A stretch of 64,000 nt of DNA, taken from contig MCFE01000170.1 in NCBI GenBank assembly GCA_002104905.1, positions 1-64,000 on the forward strand. The letters are read 5' to 3'. The first letter of the stretch is position 1. The number at the start of each line of letters is the position of its first letter. Source of the DNA: Basidiobolus meristosporus CBS 931.73 (lineage: Eukaryota > Basidiobolomycota > Basidiobolomycetes > Basidiobolales > Basidiobolaceae). Below are positions 13,056-24,700 of the stretch, piece by piece. Made by a program: the position numbers and the translations under genes. The notes under the pieces were generated by a model. The model was not told where the DNA came from. It saw only the letters and a program-made list of their open reading frames with translations, and did not search any database.

Positions 13056-13502
13056 CTACACGCAATAGCATAACAGGGAATCAAGAGTGTCGCCAAGTGT
13101 ACCTCTAAGGGTATTATGTGTCCATACACCACCTTCTTTTGGTATTTTACCAACTGCCCCGTACTGTTCTGAGGGCCTCATTTGTAAAGTTGCACGAACC
13201 AGTAAAAAGGTAGACAATGGATATTCATAAACACGTGTTACAGCAAAGCCTCCATCCCTGCCAGAAATCAATGCTATGGACGCCCATCACCAAAGGAACA
13301 TTCCAAATAAAGCGATCATAACATTCATCTCAGTTGGAAATCCTGTATCGGTCAAGTTATTTACTTCACCAGGATATTCGTGGGCAGTTATGCTTGCATA
13401 ACTGGACCAAAACGAATATTTAATTGGTGTAAGATAAAGTGATACAGCCAGAAGATACATTCTTATTGTTGTGTTACACACTCTACCTCTAGCATTTGCC
13501 AA
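13056..13502 (-). CDS. unassigned frame interrupted by one TGA
   Basis: Two minus-strand frames (13502-13287 and 13271-13056) are in the same register, separated by a single TGA. Read together they span about 149 codons. The first half has hydrophobic stretches (MYLLAVSLYL, MIALFGMFLW) and the second reads like globular protein (GRDGGFAVTRVYEYP, GAVGKIPKEGG). Either a 33-nt GTGATG...GGCAG intron removes the stop, which is short for this locus, or this is a decayed gene. I do not recognise the family. It lies upstream of, and in the same direction as, the DDHD gene. Confidence 0.35.
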
Positions 13503-13933
13503 GAAGTAGAATTGGCCACCTACGAGTCACACCCAATTTTATGTATTTCGGTCATAGTACACAGGGATTCGCTGAGATCGGCCGTTTAAGGTGCTACATA
13601 TCCTTAGCTCAATACACAGATCATTTGCAGCAAGGTGAAATACAGGGTTAAACGTTTATTGAATACACGCTGCAGAGGCTGTCTAGGTATGTTACATAGA
13701 AGAAGTTAAGGTGTTGGATTCATAGGCAATGGTCATCACTTATGTTCCAAGTGGTCTGCGAAAAGATAGAATACAGCGTCTTTGGGTGAACGATGTATAC
13801 TAGGATATATATATATATATGTACAAGCAGTATGAATAACTCGCACTAATGCTATAATCAATATCGTTGGTGTTCTGAATAAACCATTTGAGGACTCGGT
13901 GTCTTGAAGGAATATTCTGAGATAGACCGTGAT
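13503..13933. other. 3' flank of DDHD gene; AT microsatellite
   Basis: No gene seen. A TA dinucleotide run lies at 13806-13820. This interval should hold the polyadenylation region of the minus-strand phospholipase gene. Confidence 0.4.
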
Positions 13934-15430
13934 CTATTTTTCGGTGTTGCCATTTGGGTGCGAGCTTTCATTCAGACTGCGATGTAGCGATCTCAAGATA
14001 TGGTGCGCTACATCGCGATGCTCCCAGTAACTAAAGTGTGCCTTGAAGGTAATCATGTACCGGTGAGCAATGATATCGATCCGAACTTTCTCCTGCAAAG
14101 TATAGTCCATACGATATGACAGCTCAGGAGGGTTTGGTGAGAGCATATTCTCGGTGGTAGTTTCCATGGCTCTATCCCCTTCGATATCTACGGGAACATT
14201 GACAACTGTCTCGAGCGACTCTGGAGAGCTCTCATCCGAATCTCCAGAGATGCCTCGGCTACTAAACGTACTGGAATTTCTACCACTGCGTCTGATGAAT
14301 GGGAACTGGCTACCCATGCCATCGGAAATCGCCACAATGTTCTTATTTTGCCCCGCTAGTCTCGATAGTAGAGCGGCAATGGATGTGGCGATGTTGATGT
14401 TTGGCGAACGAAGTAAGCGTGGTTTGGTTTTGTTGCTGTGAAATGGCTTGAAGCCTAGTCGAGGATTGAGTTGGATGTTGAACCGCGAACTTGAAAATAC
14501 TGGCAGAGCTATTGGATGTAGTTCCCTATATCTCGGGTCCACCATTGGCTCCATACGATAAGCCATCGGGTCAAATGGGTGGTAGATGTTATGGTGGATG
14601 ATGTCTTCAGGAATCCTATAATGATCATACGTTTGGTTTCTCATCACCATAACTGCTGCAATTGGGCTTCCCATGGTGAACAAAAAGTGGGGCTTGAATT
14701 TGAGTTTCGGCGCTTTGATATCGATCTTCTCTCGGCCTTGGCGATTGTCCAAATCCTCCTGAGCACAGAGGATGTCGTAGCAGCATACACCCCCTAAGCT
14801 GTACCCTACAATCGAAAACCTCCCTTTGAAGTTCGGGTGCTCCCGCAGATATTTGTCATACTCCTCGTTCATGGAGTCGACAATAGTGTCAACAATATGT
14901 TGGCCGCGGTCTTTTGTGAAATAGTACAGAATATCGGCGAGATATTCATGCTCGATTGACTTGATGTTCGGCGGGCAGTATGGAAGGGAGATGTTATCCA
15001 TGTTGTTGTCAACCAGCTTATGTAAGGAGTTATGCCATTCTATCATAGGTAGGTCAAAGACGTAAGTCACACATACAAGCGAAGTCTCCTGAAAAGTAAG
15101 CAGTACCGATTGGGATTAAGTCAGCTTTGACGCCCTGTAGTTCTTTGTCGTGCTTCAATACTTTTTTGATGGTCTTCCGGAATCCAGTGACTGGATGACA
15201 AGACACACATCAGTAAGTTGTGGGCAAAGTGCTTTGCAAACAACGAGAATTACCGTTTTCCAAGAATGCATTCTCGGTCCCATAGGTTGGGCCAATACCG
15301 TGGACAACAAAAAGGACGTGGGTCTCTGTAGACAAAGGAGAATTCAATCAGTATGTTTCAAGAAGAACTTGGGACAAAGTGGTTGAGTACCCTCAGACTG
15401 CAGCTTGGGAGAGTCAAGGCCAGGACTCAT
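13934..15430 (-). CDS. DDHD-domain phospholipase (PA-PLA1 family)
   Basis: Predicted 433-aa intracellular phospholipase A1-like enzyme of the DDHD1/DDHD2/SEC23IP family, which acts on phosphatidic acid and related lipids at membranes (family knowledge). Exons (minus): 15430-15391, 15325-15254, 15190-15107, 15039-13934; phases agree. Motifs: THVLFVVHGIGPTYGT near the N-terminus; DLIPIEWHNSLH across intron 3; lipase elbow G-Y-S-L-G with Ser146; FTMGSPIAA; and a C-terminal DDHD core with RIDII then AHFSYWEHRDV. It is much shorter than animal homologues and lacks any N-terminal WWE or SAM region. A Ser-rich insert (about residues 300-340) precedes the last DDHD segment. The usual GHSLGS elbow is GYSLGG here. 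Chosen start gives a 13-residue first exon; a longer N-terminus from further upstream exons is possible. Confidence 0.88.
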
Positions 15431-18300
15431 AGTATGACAACTAAAACAAGAGCGAAATATGGCGAAGGAACCCCAGGGGTAATTGTATAGAAAACTAGCA
15501 AACTTAAAGGCTTTATGTTGGGTATTTACAGTAATGCTATGGCAAAGCTTGGTGTTCACGAACGCTTTGAAGGAATATCACACGATTTCGAGAATGATCG
15601 TTTTATGAGAAAGTAAGCCCGTTAAATACAAAAGAACCAGCAAATCCCTAAACGGGCATTTCATACTACATCCTGCTCATAATCATGCCACATGTCAACT
15701 TTAGGAAATCCATCAGTAATTAGTGTGGTATAATTGGTAATATCTCAAACGATGGCTATTGTTCGGATACCCTAATGTCAATTAACCCGTGGATTTTGCT
15801 AGGATCTGGCAACGGGTAGGATCGAAATGCACAACAAGACACCAATCCCACGGCCATAGAGGCCACAATCTCCATCCAAATAGCATTTCCGTAGGTGCCA
15901 CCGTTGGTTTTCAAGGCACCCTTGGTGGTGGTATTTGTTGCGGAAAGGAACGCCGGTATTTTCTCCAATGCAATTACTGCCAAACCGGATGCTGGGCTTG
16001 ATACGGTGCATTTTCGATAGACCCTGAAGTAGGGATACATTTTATTGGAAACCTGTAGACGGTTCAAGCACGCCGGTGTTGATGAGTTGTGTATATGAAT
16101 GACGATCACCAGGGAATATGATATTTCCAGGCATGTTGAGGCCGCCCATCTCCCCGTGTTCCCTAGGTAATACGTACCAATGATCCACAGCTCAGCTGTG
16201 TTGACGAGGGTTTCTCGGAACAGCCTGGTGTTGAGGGCTTCAACACACTCGTGCAATCTCAGATCAAAGATCACCCAGGCCATATCCCACCAATCCCATC
16301 CCAGCCCCTTCCAAATCGGGATATTGTCACATATCGTAAGATTCCAAATATATCGGATGATGACTCCTCCGCAGTTCCGTGATGCCACCAGCCATCACTG
16401 CATGTAATCAGGATTTGTCGATTTGTCGTTGCGACGGATGCCATCGTACCATCCACCGCAATATGGCAGGAGTATTGGAGATGGAGAATAATCAAGTACT
16501 TAGCCCATGCATGTCATTCGAGCTACGGAGTTATTGGCGCTATTATCGTTGTGGTGTGACGGACGACGGAGCCACGATTCTCCTGGAAAATGGAGAAATC
16601 TGTTTGGTGGTTCCGGACTTACAACATATCCGCATTTAGCTGACGCTATTCTAGACGTATAAATATACTGACCACTTGGCATGGGCACTGGATTTGCTCC
16701 ACAAAAGCAGGATTGCATGCCTCCGTTGTACGTTCATTGGCTCGCGACTCAAATACGTATTTGGCATTGCAGCTTGCGATATGCACATTCCATGAGGATT
16801 CACGACACGGCGTAGCTAGCAATCGACTGGCCTCTTCGAACACTGCCGGCCCCAGTGTTGCGTGATGGCTGCTCAACACCCTCGGGCTTCTCAATGGCCA
16901 CCGGCCCCTCCTCTCAAGGGGGTCCTCAACGCTTTGTCAGCAGACAGCCGGAAATTCGGCCGATGCTCAATCTGGTCAGGAGACTCGGGTTTAGGCGACA
17001 TCTTATGATGCCTTTGTATTCTGATGATCAGCAAATCCGTATCCAACGTTCAGCGACTAAATGGGATTACTTCCACCTCATTTCGAAAACCTGATGAATC
17101 AAGGCCACGGTGGGCCAATGTTGCCAACTGGTTAGGGATTTAATGTGAGCATGGGGAATGGGTCGAAAATTGGCTCTTCTGGCGGAGGATACCTGTATTG
17201 AGGTGTGGTGCGATTCACCCCCAATACCACTTCAACCAAGGGCAATCCAACATTTCCGGTTGCCCGTGACTGCAAAGCCATTTCTGAGACACGGTAAATT
17301 GATCCTGGAGTAAGCATGGCAAACCAAAGTCTCCAAACTGAGATCAGGGGTGGGGGTGATATTAACCGGATGAAACCCCCGATTACGAGTGGGCATGCCC
17401 TATGGACCAGAATGGAAGGCGAGTGATGACACTCCAGCCTGAAGGATATATTCGTGACATAAATAGGCATCTGCTCTTGGCAGGCACTTGGCTTGCCTAA
17501 AGCATTTGGGATGGGCGACCGGGAGATCTGGCGGGAGACATGCTTCATTTAAGGTCCCATCTGCCTGTATCCATCAGAACGGACCTTGTTTCTGATATAA
17601 TCGGTGGTATTAATAGCGGGTGCGCCGAATGCTCAAGCATGCGTTTCTTCCTGGTTACATGGCCGTATTCTGTTTTTCGAAATTTGGCAACAGAGTGCTT
17701 GGCAGCGCTCATTTAGCCATTTGGGTCAGCATGGGAAGCGTGTGATCTCCACTTCTGAATTCGAGCGAGATTGCTTCTCACCACGTTGGGGGTTGCAAAG
17801 GGCACAGGTTGCGCTGGTGGTCCGAATTGATTTACCGAACTGGATTTCGCGCACTACCAAGTTCTCAAGGTTGATCGAAATTAGCCTGCCAAACCATTTG
17901 GTCTTGCTGATTGGTCTTGCCTATTTCCACCTGATTGCACGAGGAATGCACCCTTTGTGGTTGATTAGCTTAAGCTTCTCATTTGACTCGTAGCGAGTGG
18001 TATTGGTAGTTGTAGAGGGGGTTGAGATGGTGTGATAAACCCAGATAGGCAATCTTTCCCATTTCCAACCAGCCTATTGAAGCATCATGCCTTCAAGCAT
18101 GAGGCCGCTTTTCACATTAACTTGTATCGCATCACCGATACATTGCACAGCCATCAGTACTCACCAACAGCACTTCCCATTGTTAGGCTTATCAAACGGT
18201 TAGTTGCTCATGGTAGTCATGAAAAATTCATGTTTTTACTGTAGAAGGTGGCGCCACACACGTGGTTTGATGTACTTACAAGATTGCGATGGGCGCTTGA
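15431..18300 (-). other. possible multi-exon gene of unknown function
   Basis: CpG-bearing DNA with minus-strand exon-like frames but no confident model. A frame from about 16388 to 16166 (GWDWWDMAWVIFDLRLHECV ... NTAELWIIG) ends at a good GTACGT donor. A further stretch near 16150-16060 reads MPGNIIFPGDRHSYTQLINT. The last frame, 15950-15756, has a hydrophobic segment (IWMEIVASMAVGLVSCCAF) and a stop, resembling a membrane-anchor tail. Upstream frames at 16894-16680 (Cys-rich) and 17548-17132 could be earlier exons. I do not recognise the family; decay is possible. The plus-strand frame 17604-17993 shows no domain. Confidence 0.3.
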
Positions 18301-18941
18301 CATATATCTGGATAAGCCTCTATCATCCTGATATATCCATTCTATAATGGTATAAATCAGGCTGTATGGGAGCTAAATTGAAGATTCTTTTGTTGCCTAG
18401 CTCAGGAACTTTGCCAAGTGTCAGTGTTGGTGCCAGAAGATTCTAGTCTGGTTTTCTTGAAACCAATGAATTATACCTACATTTTGCTATAATCATAATA
18501 CAGTCAGTATGCACAGTATACCAAAAATACTGTGGCAACGATTTTGCCCATTACATGTGAAAAGCACCCTCTTGGCATATTCCAGATCACTCTGGATGTT
18601 CAACACAACTTCTGGGCCTCTGTTTATTACTACTTGCAGTATGTGGTAGGGAGGACAGCTGCCAATTGAAATGGTCCAAGGCTATTGGTAAAAAAATAAT
18701 ACAGAGTATACAAGTCTGGCACATATATACGTCTTGTTGGCAGCTATCCCAAATTCAATGAGGAATAATACTAATAAAATCTCATGCTATTATGGTATTT
18801 AGATAATTAATACTTATGCTATTTCAGTATCTTAAATACAATGTTACTGATAGTACTGGATTTTGGGGAGTCAGTGGAAGTAGCTTGTAGAGCTAGATAG
18901 ATAGTATGATATTTCCTTACTGCTTTTGCACATGTAAGTAA
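18301..18941. other. start of CpG-poor repeat block
   Basis: CpG almost disappears from about 18300 onward, as in the transposon blocks. The sequence is AT-rich with no open frame of note and is probably decayed transposon DNA of unrecognised type. Confidence 0.4.
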
Positions 18942-19288
18942 TGTTGAAAGAGTTTTGAGGATATTGGAAGTGCTTGTGAAAACAAGTAGATTATGTGGCT
19001 TTCACTTAATGATTTATTGATTGTAAAAGTGATATTTATACTTTACCAGATCTTGGCAAAGCAAGAACGTGGAGTGTATTTATGAAGGTCTCAAAAGTAT
19101 GAGTGCAAAGTTTGGGGCTATTTCAACAACTTGGATAACTTCATTTTCCGGGTACCTGATGTTTTAGTGCAAATATACAGAGTTAATCCCAACAAGAAAT
19201 TTGCTCTGAATTCTCTTAAATTTGTAGGAAATAATCTAAGTGACTAGGTTAGGTGAGTATTTAGGTGCAACTACAAACTTTTACAACA
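18942..19288 (-). mobile_element. LTR, family A, minus orientation
   Basis: A 347-bp copy reads TGTTGAAAGAG on the plus strand and ends CTTTTACAACA. Flanks AGTAA (left) and GGTAA (right) match at 4 of 5 positions, consistent with an old 5-bp target duplication and a solo LTR. Confidence 0.75.
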
Positions 19289-19379
19289 GGTAAAACAAAT
19301 ATACTTTTAGTGGAGCCATATGTAGTTACTGATAAGATCATCTTTGTTGTAGGTATTGTATTAAGCCTGAGAACTCCAT

Positions 19380-19690
19380 TAGCTTAGTCACTTAGATCAT
19401 AGTTAACTAGCATTAGGATTTCCTGCCCAAGTTTTTCTTAGGATTTACTCAGGGTTTTAACTAGATTACCAAAAACCCAGAACATGTTGATTAAATGATC
19501 CATCAAAAATCCCACAGAACTTGGCTACCTACCTTCCTAAGCATATTGTATGTGCATTTTAGCCAGTTCAACAGTAAGCGCAGATACCACTTTTACATTC
19601 AATAGATCATTAAGGGATAATCAAATGATATACATACTCTCCAATACTTGCACAATACTACTTTCCTGACAATCCACAACAGTACTTCAA
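19380..19690 (+). mobile_element. decayed LTR, family A, plus orientation
   Basis: Shares ordered segments with the family (CTTAGTCACTTAGATCA, CATTCAATAGATCATTAAG, a closing ATCCACAACA) but is strongly diverged. Ends are approximate. Confidence 0.55.
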
Positions 19691-19835
19691 CACTCAAGAC
19701 AACTATGACTTAATGAATTCTCTTCAATCCTGAAAATAAATGTTCAACAGAATGTTGTTTCTTATTCCATATATGGATGTATACAGTTTCATCATCTGCA
19801 GAATGCTTGCATAAGACTGGCAGAATTGTATTTTC

Positions 19836-20167
19836 TGTTGTAAGAGTCTTGGAGATATTGGAAGTGATTGGGAGGACAAGTGGATTATGTGGCTTTCACT
19901 TAATGATTTATTGAATGTGAAAGTAGTATTAAAACTTTTACATGATCTTGGCATAACAAACATGCAGAATAGGTTAAGGAAGGTCCCAAGAACATGTGTG
20001 CAAAGCTTGGGGCTGTTTGAACAACTTTGAGAATTTTCATGTTCTGGGTAAATATTCTAAGTAAATCCCGACAAGGAACTTGGTCAGTAGTCTCTAGGAT
20101 TTGAAGGTAATGATCTAAGTGACTAAGTTAGGTGAATATTTAGGTGGAATTACGAATTTTTACAACA
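19836..20167 (-). mobile_element. solo LTR, family A, perfect 5-bp TSD
   Basis: A 332-bp LTR bounded by TGTTGTAAGAG and TTTTTACAACA. It is flanked by TTTTC on both sides (19831-19835 and 20168-20172), a perfect target duplication. No internal sequence lies between the duplications, so this is a solo LTR left by LTR-LTR recombination. Confidence 0.9.
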
Positions 20168-20559
20168 TTTTCAAGTCATACAGCTTAACACACAAAGCTC
20201 ATGCCTTCCTGAAGACAGATTGATATATGTCCCACAAGTGGTTACACCCTAGGGATTTCACACTAAGCATGGTTGCACTCAGCTCACCATCTTCAGAGGT
20301 ATTGTTACTTGAGAATCTTACTAAAAGATGCCATGGGATGTTGTTAAGGATCTCATAATGTAATCTAAAAGACTTTGAGTATTTTGAAAAAGCTTGAAAT
20401 AATTATAGCATTTCAGACTTTGCCAATTTTAAGAGTTAACAATCATATAAACTAAGACACACATAATTCTCAACTTGGAAATAAATTAAATATAATATGG
20501 AAGTTAAACAAATACAGCAACTTTTTCTCAGTAGATATATAGTAGGGTGCATCAAAGGA

Positions 20560-20790
20560 AGTATCATATCTGAGTTACATGGCTGATTGTGAGAGCAATC
20601 CAATTACATACAACTACAAAATGTATGCTTGCAATTTGCAGCTAACAAGAAACACTGAATGTTGCAGGTATTTGAATGATGTTCAACTATAGGTTGCTCT
20701 CTAACCATACTGCATATTATAATAAGTGAGGAAGCTGAATATCATGCTATAGCAATAAGGTTAAACATATGCCATATTTACAATTAACGG
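20560..20790 (+). pseudogene. possible copia RNase H remnant
   Basis: In shifting frames the plus strand gives MADCESNPITYNYKMYAC and then SNHTAYYN followed by EAEYHAIAI. That resembles the copia RNase H block around an AEAEYxAxA motif. Highly decayed; no open frame. Confidence 0.4.
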
Positions 20791-20989
20791 AAAGTTACAG
20801 TTAGCATCTAGAATTCTACCTATCACATTAAACTATCAATGCTTACTTGTATGCTACACTCATACATTTCTATTATTCAGCCTTTTCAGGCAAATGTGCA
20901 TAAGCTCAGTGGGGCTTCAATACTGTTGGATACGATGCCAAATATATGTACAATTAGTTGCACATGCTTTCTGTGTGTTAAATATGTGC

Positions 20990-21120
20990 CAAGCTCTAGG
21001 GAGTATTGGAAGTGATTGGGGAACTACAAGAATTGTGTGATTCTCACTTATTGTTTTATTGAGTACAAATAAAGTACCTCTTCTTTTGGTGCAACTATGC
21101 AACACTAATGATCAGAGTTT
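20990..21120 (-). mobile_element. LTR fragment, family A
   Basis: Contains GGAAGTGATTGGG and TTCTCACTTATTGTTTTATTG, matching the first third of the minus-oriented LTR. Truncated and diverged. Confidence 0.5.
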
Positions 21121-21378
21121 GCGCAAGATTGAAAATAATGATTACTTCAGACCTTGACTAATTCTGAGAATTTGATAGTATCTTACAAGCTGAATCTTTG
21201 GTAAGTAATCCACAGCTTAGCAATAAGCCAACTCGAGTCCTACGCCATATGAGCGGGTTAGGTGTAAACTAAATAATTACAATATAATAGACTCATTGCT
21301 TGTATACTCCAAAATCATGAGCAATACATATGCCATAAAGAAGAATAATCAAGGACAGATGAATACCAACATGATATC

Positions 21379-21714
21379 TGTTGTAAGAGTCTTGGCGATA
21401 GTGGGGGTGATTGGGAGAACAGGTAGATCATGTGACAGTCACTTAGTGATTTATTGAATATAAACTAATATTTACACTGTTACATAATCTTGGCAAAAAA
21501 CATGTAGAAAATACTTTAAAAATTTGTAAGAGCATGTATGCAAAATTTGGGCTGTCTGGATGACTTTGAGATTTTTCATGTCCCGGGTACCTGATGTTTT
21601 GGTAAAATATTCTGAGTAAATCCCGACAAGGAAACTGGCTAGAATTCTATATGATTTGTATACCATCATCCAAGCGACTAGTGAGTATTTAGGTGTAATT
21701 ACGAAACTAGAACA
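21379..21714 (-). mobile_element. solo LTR, family A, perfect 5-bp TSD
   Basis: A 336-bp copy begins TGTTGTAAGAG and ends CTAGAACA. ATATC flanks it on both sides (21374-21378 and 21715-21719). This is the second solo LTR with an intact target duplication. CpG returns about 35 bases beyond its right edge. Confidence 0.88.
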
Positions 21715-21719
21715 ATATC

Positions 21720-24700
21720 AGCAGAATCCCAAGATTGCATCATCTCCGCACTATTTCTAAATAGGACGATATAGAGATAAGGTTGGCAACTTGTAACATG
21801 CATAAATTAGCTATTATCAAGATTGAAAACCAAGTCTACAATACTCAATTCAAATTAAACAAGTCACCAAGTATACTCGTGTGCGCAATGCTCTGTATTA
21901 GCTTACATAAAAATCATGCCTTTACAACCCTTACGCTCTTGCCTTGGCTGTGATACACTTGTTTTTGTACAGTTGAATTTAAGAACAAATCTGGAGAATA
22001 AGTGACTTCATCTTGCCAGACTGGGCAACAAGGCTACTCGATTGGTTTTAATGCCCTTTGCTACATTGAAATCGTCAAAGGATTTATCCTCTCAATATTT
22101 AAAATTGGAACTTGGGGATGCGCCTAGCAGCACCACCACTATTTGGCCAACATCCCCTTGAATGATTGCACAGCGATAATAAGCCTTCTCTACCTTGCTG
22201 TCTTCATCAGAAACGACTTGATTTTAGCATGACTGCCATTCCGACACAAGTTACTGTTGTGATATTCAATACACAAGAGACTGGTGAGTGATGATAAGCT
22301 CCTTAAATTATAAATTGGAATGGCATTATTCACCGTATGAGCGAAGTGGCACGAAAAGTACTTAAAGCCATGGTTTAGAACTTGCTACAATTCTGGGTAG
22401 TATCTGACACCTCCAATAAAAGAAACCAGGTTATCAATATGGGTAGCATATTAAACATTTAGAGTAGAACGTTAGGTTGATGTATTTTATCCAATCGAAG
22501 AAATTGGCGTGGATATAATGGTATTCTTAGGAAATCCATATCCAAAATTAGTTTAATCTACTACCAATGGATTATCTCCAAGATTTCTAGTCCATCCGTT
22601 TCCTTGATATTGCCTCCACCCAAACCGTTACTTCTGACCAACCTTTCTAGAGTAAAGGCACAGACTGCATCGCAAGATGACCATTCCAAACACACATGCA
22701 CTAAAAAAATATTCTTCAAAAGTAACGAACTATTCAAGAGCGTGGATAACCCTACAAGGTCATTTCGAAGACATGCAGTTAGATATGCAAGGCAAGTTTG
22801 AGTTTTAATGTAAAAAGCTAAGTAAGCAATCAAGAAAGATACTTGTTGCATACTTACGCTTCTGGGCACTCACAAGCATGTCTCTAGCTGGTGGAATACC
22901 AATCGACAGTCCCTTGGAGCTTTGCAACGAATTAGCTCCAATTAGCAAGCACAAATAGTCAAATGCATATTCCTGAATTCGTTACAAGCATTTTTCAGGC
23001 ACCCTTGGCTTGTGGATTTTTTGGCATGAGTAATGCACATTGGGCAAGGGAAGCCTTCCGCTTTTATATACAAACCCATGCAATTTACATATCCAAAGCA
23101 ATATAGCTTGCGTTCTCAGTGCTCATTGAAATCTCAGGTTGAGACAGAATTGGTTTGTGGCTGAACGTATCTGCAATTTAGGAGAGATAGTTAATGGCCC
23201 CGTTATTGAAACATTCATTTAGGCGTCCTCAACCTGGACAACTGGATTCATGATAATTGCCTCGGGTTTAGGTATTATTGTATCCTTTGCCAATGGAGGC
23301 ACTGGGCCTAATTCAACAGTCATCGCAATCAGGCTGGTTGGCTACACTGATCGAGAGTGATATCTTAATCCGCATTGTGGTTGCTACGGCTCAGAGTGAT
23401 TCACCCCAAGATGAGGGTGTGCATTGATTATCTGAATGCACCCAAAACTCATCGAATGGCTCTTACTGCCCATGATCTCCGCCAACCTATTAGTTCCAGT
23501 TCCAATGGTGAGAAACACGGTATCAGTTGCGAGAAACCGCTTTATCTGCGATCTAGCCGTGAAGTCAGTCGGTATATACGAGGGTTGCCAGGGTATCCGG
23601 ATAATAATAGGGATATTGAGTCATCTTGTTGCCTATATTTCGCAATACGTGCATCCACTGCACGATGGACCAAGCCCCGCCAGCTAACCAATGGCGATGT
23701 TCCAGTAATTTCGATGACATCAAATTGTGGTCAGACGCCAACATAGGGCAGAGTAGATTTGTGAAATGCGGCTTTAATTCGAAAGCTTATTTGTGGGCCT
23801 CGCGTCGGAACGGATGAATCGTTCATGCAGAGGATTGATGTCATCCAATACACGTGTATCGCGATCCCTAGCAGCAGCTATCCGTAGATCCTTTGTTGAT
23901 CTCATAGTGAACAAAACATGACCTGCTTATGTTACTAGGGGACAATCGTTATCAATTAAGCATCCATTCAAACCAAAAATGGACTCTGATCGACGTACGA
24001 AACTGGTCACTATTTCGTTTTAGGACCTCTGGAAAACATCATCAGAGTAGCCTGTTTGGACATTGTTGCCAGCCCCCTGTTCGTGCAGTTTACTCTAGTC
24101 ACCCAGTGTGCTGCACTGGAGAGGCATCCCATCTCCTTGTGGACTGGGGTTCCAGCTGCTAGACAGGAGCAATACTGGATCTGCAACGAGCAAGCCGAAG
24201 CCAGCCGGAGACTTGGCAATTTTAATATTATCTCTGTTGCCAATCAGCATTAGCTGTATGATGGTCCGGAGTAATCATATGCCCATGGATGCCACCTACG
24301 CCAAATCAATGCAAGAGAGGGATCTAGAAGTGAGCCTTATCAATGCCATAGGTGAGGCTGGTTTTCCTTTCCCAGAGGCGAACCCGCAGGAAATAGACCG
24401 TTCTTTATTGAATCTCCATTACGCCACCTGGTATGCCAGATCAACAGTTTCAGAGTAGCCAGAATACCCATATGAGGCTGCGATTATAGCATTAAGATGA
24501 TCCAATGATGGGGCGGCGGTAAAGCATCCACAAATCGGCTGTTTAACAGAGCTCATGATTCTCGTACAACCACATTCAGTGACCGCCTCGGGTGGTGGCA
24601 CATGGTTGATTCGATCTGGAGTAAGACATAGCAGAATGTCTCCAGGAGTTGGGCGGACCTTTTCAAGTCCTTACCCAATCACCTTTGTATGGGCTACACG

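Noticed and set aside
17604-17993. 129-codon plus-strand frame
   Set aside because: No domain, no splice partners and odd composition; probably a chance frame.
24056-24458. Overlapping plus-strand frames as a gene
   Set aside because: Two plus frames and a minus frame overlap with equal plausibility, so no model can be chosen from sequence alone.
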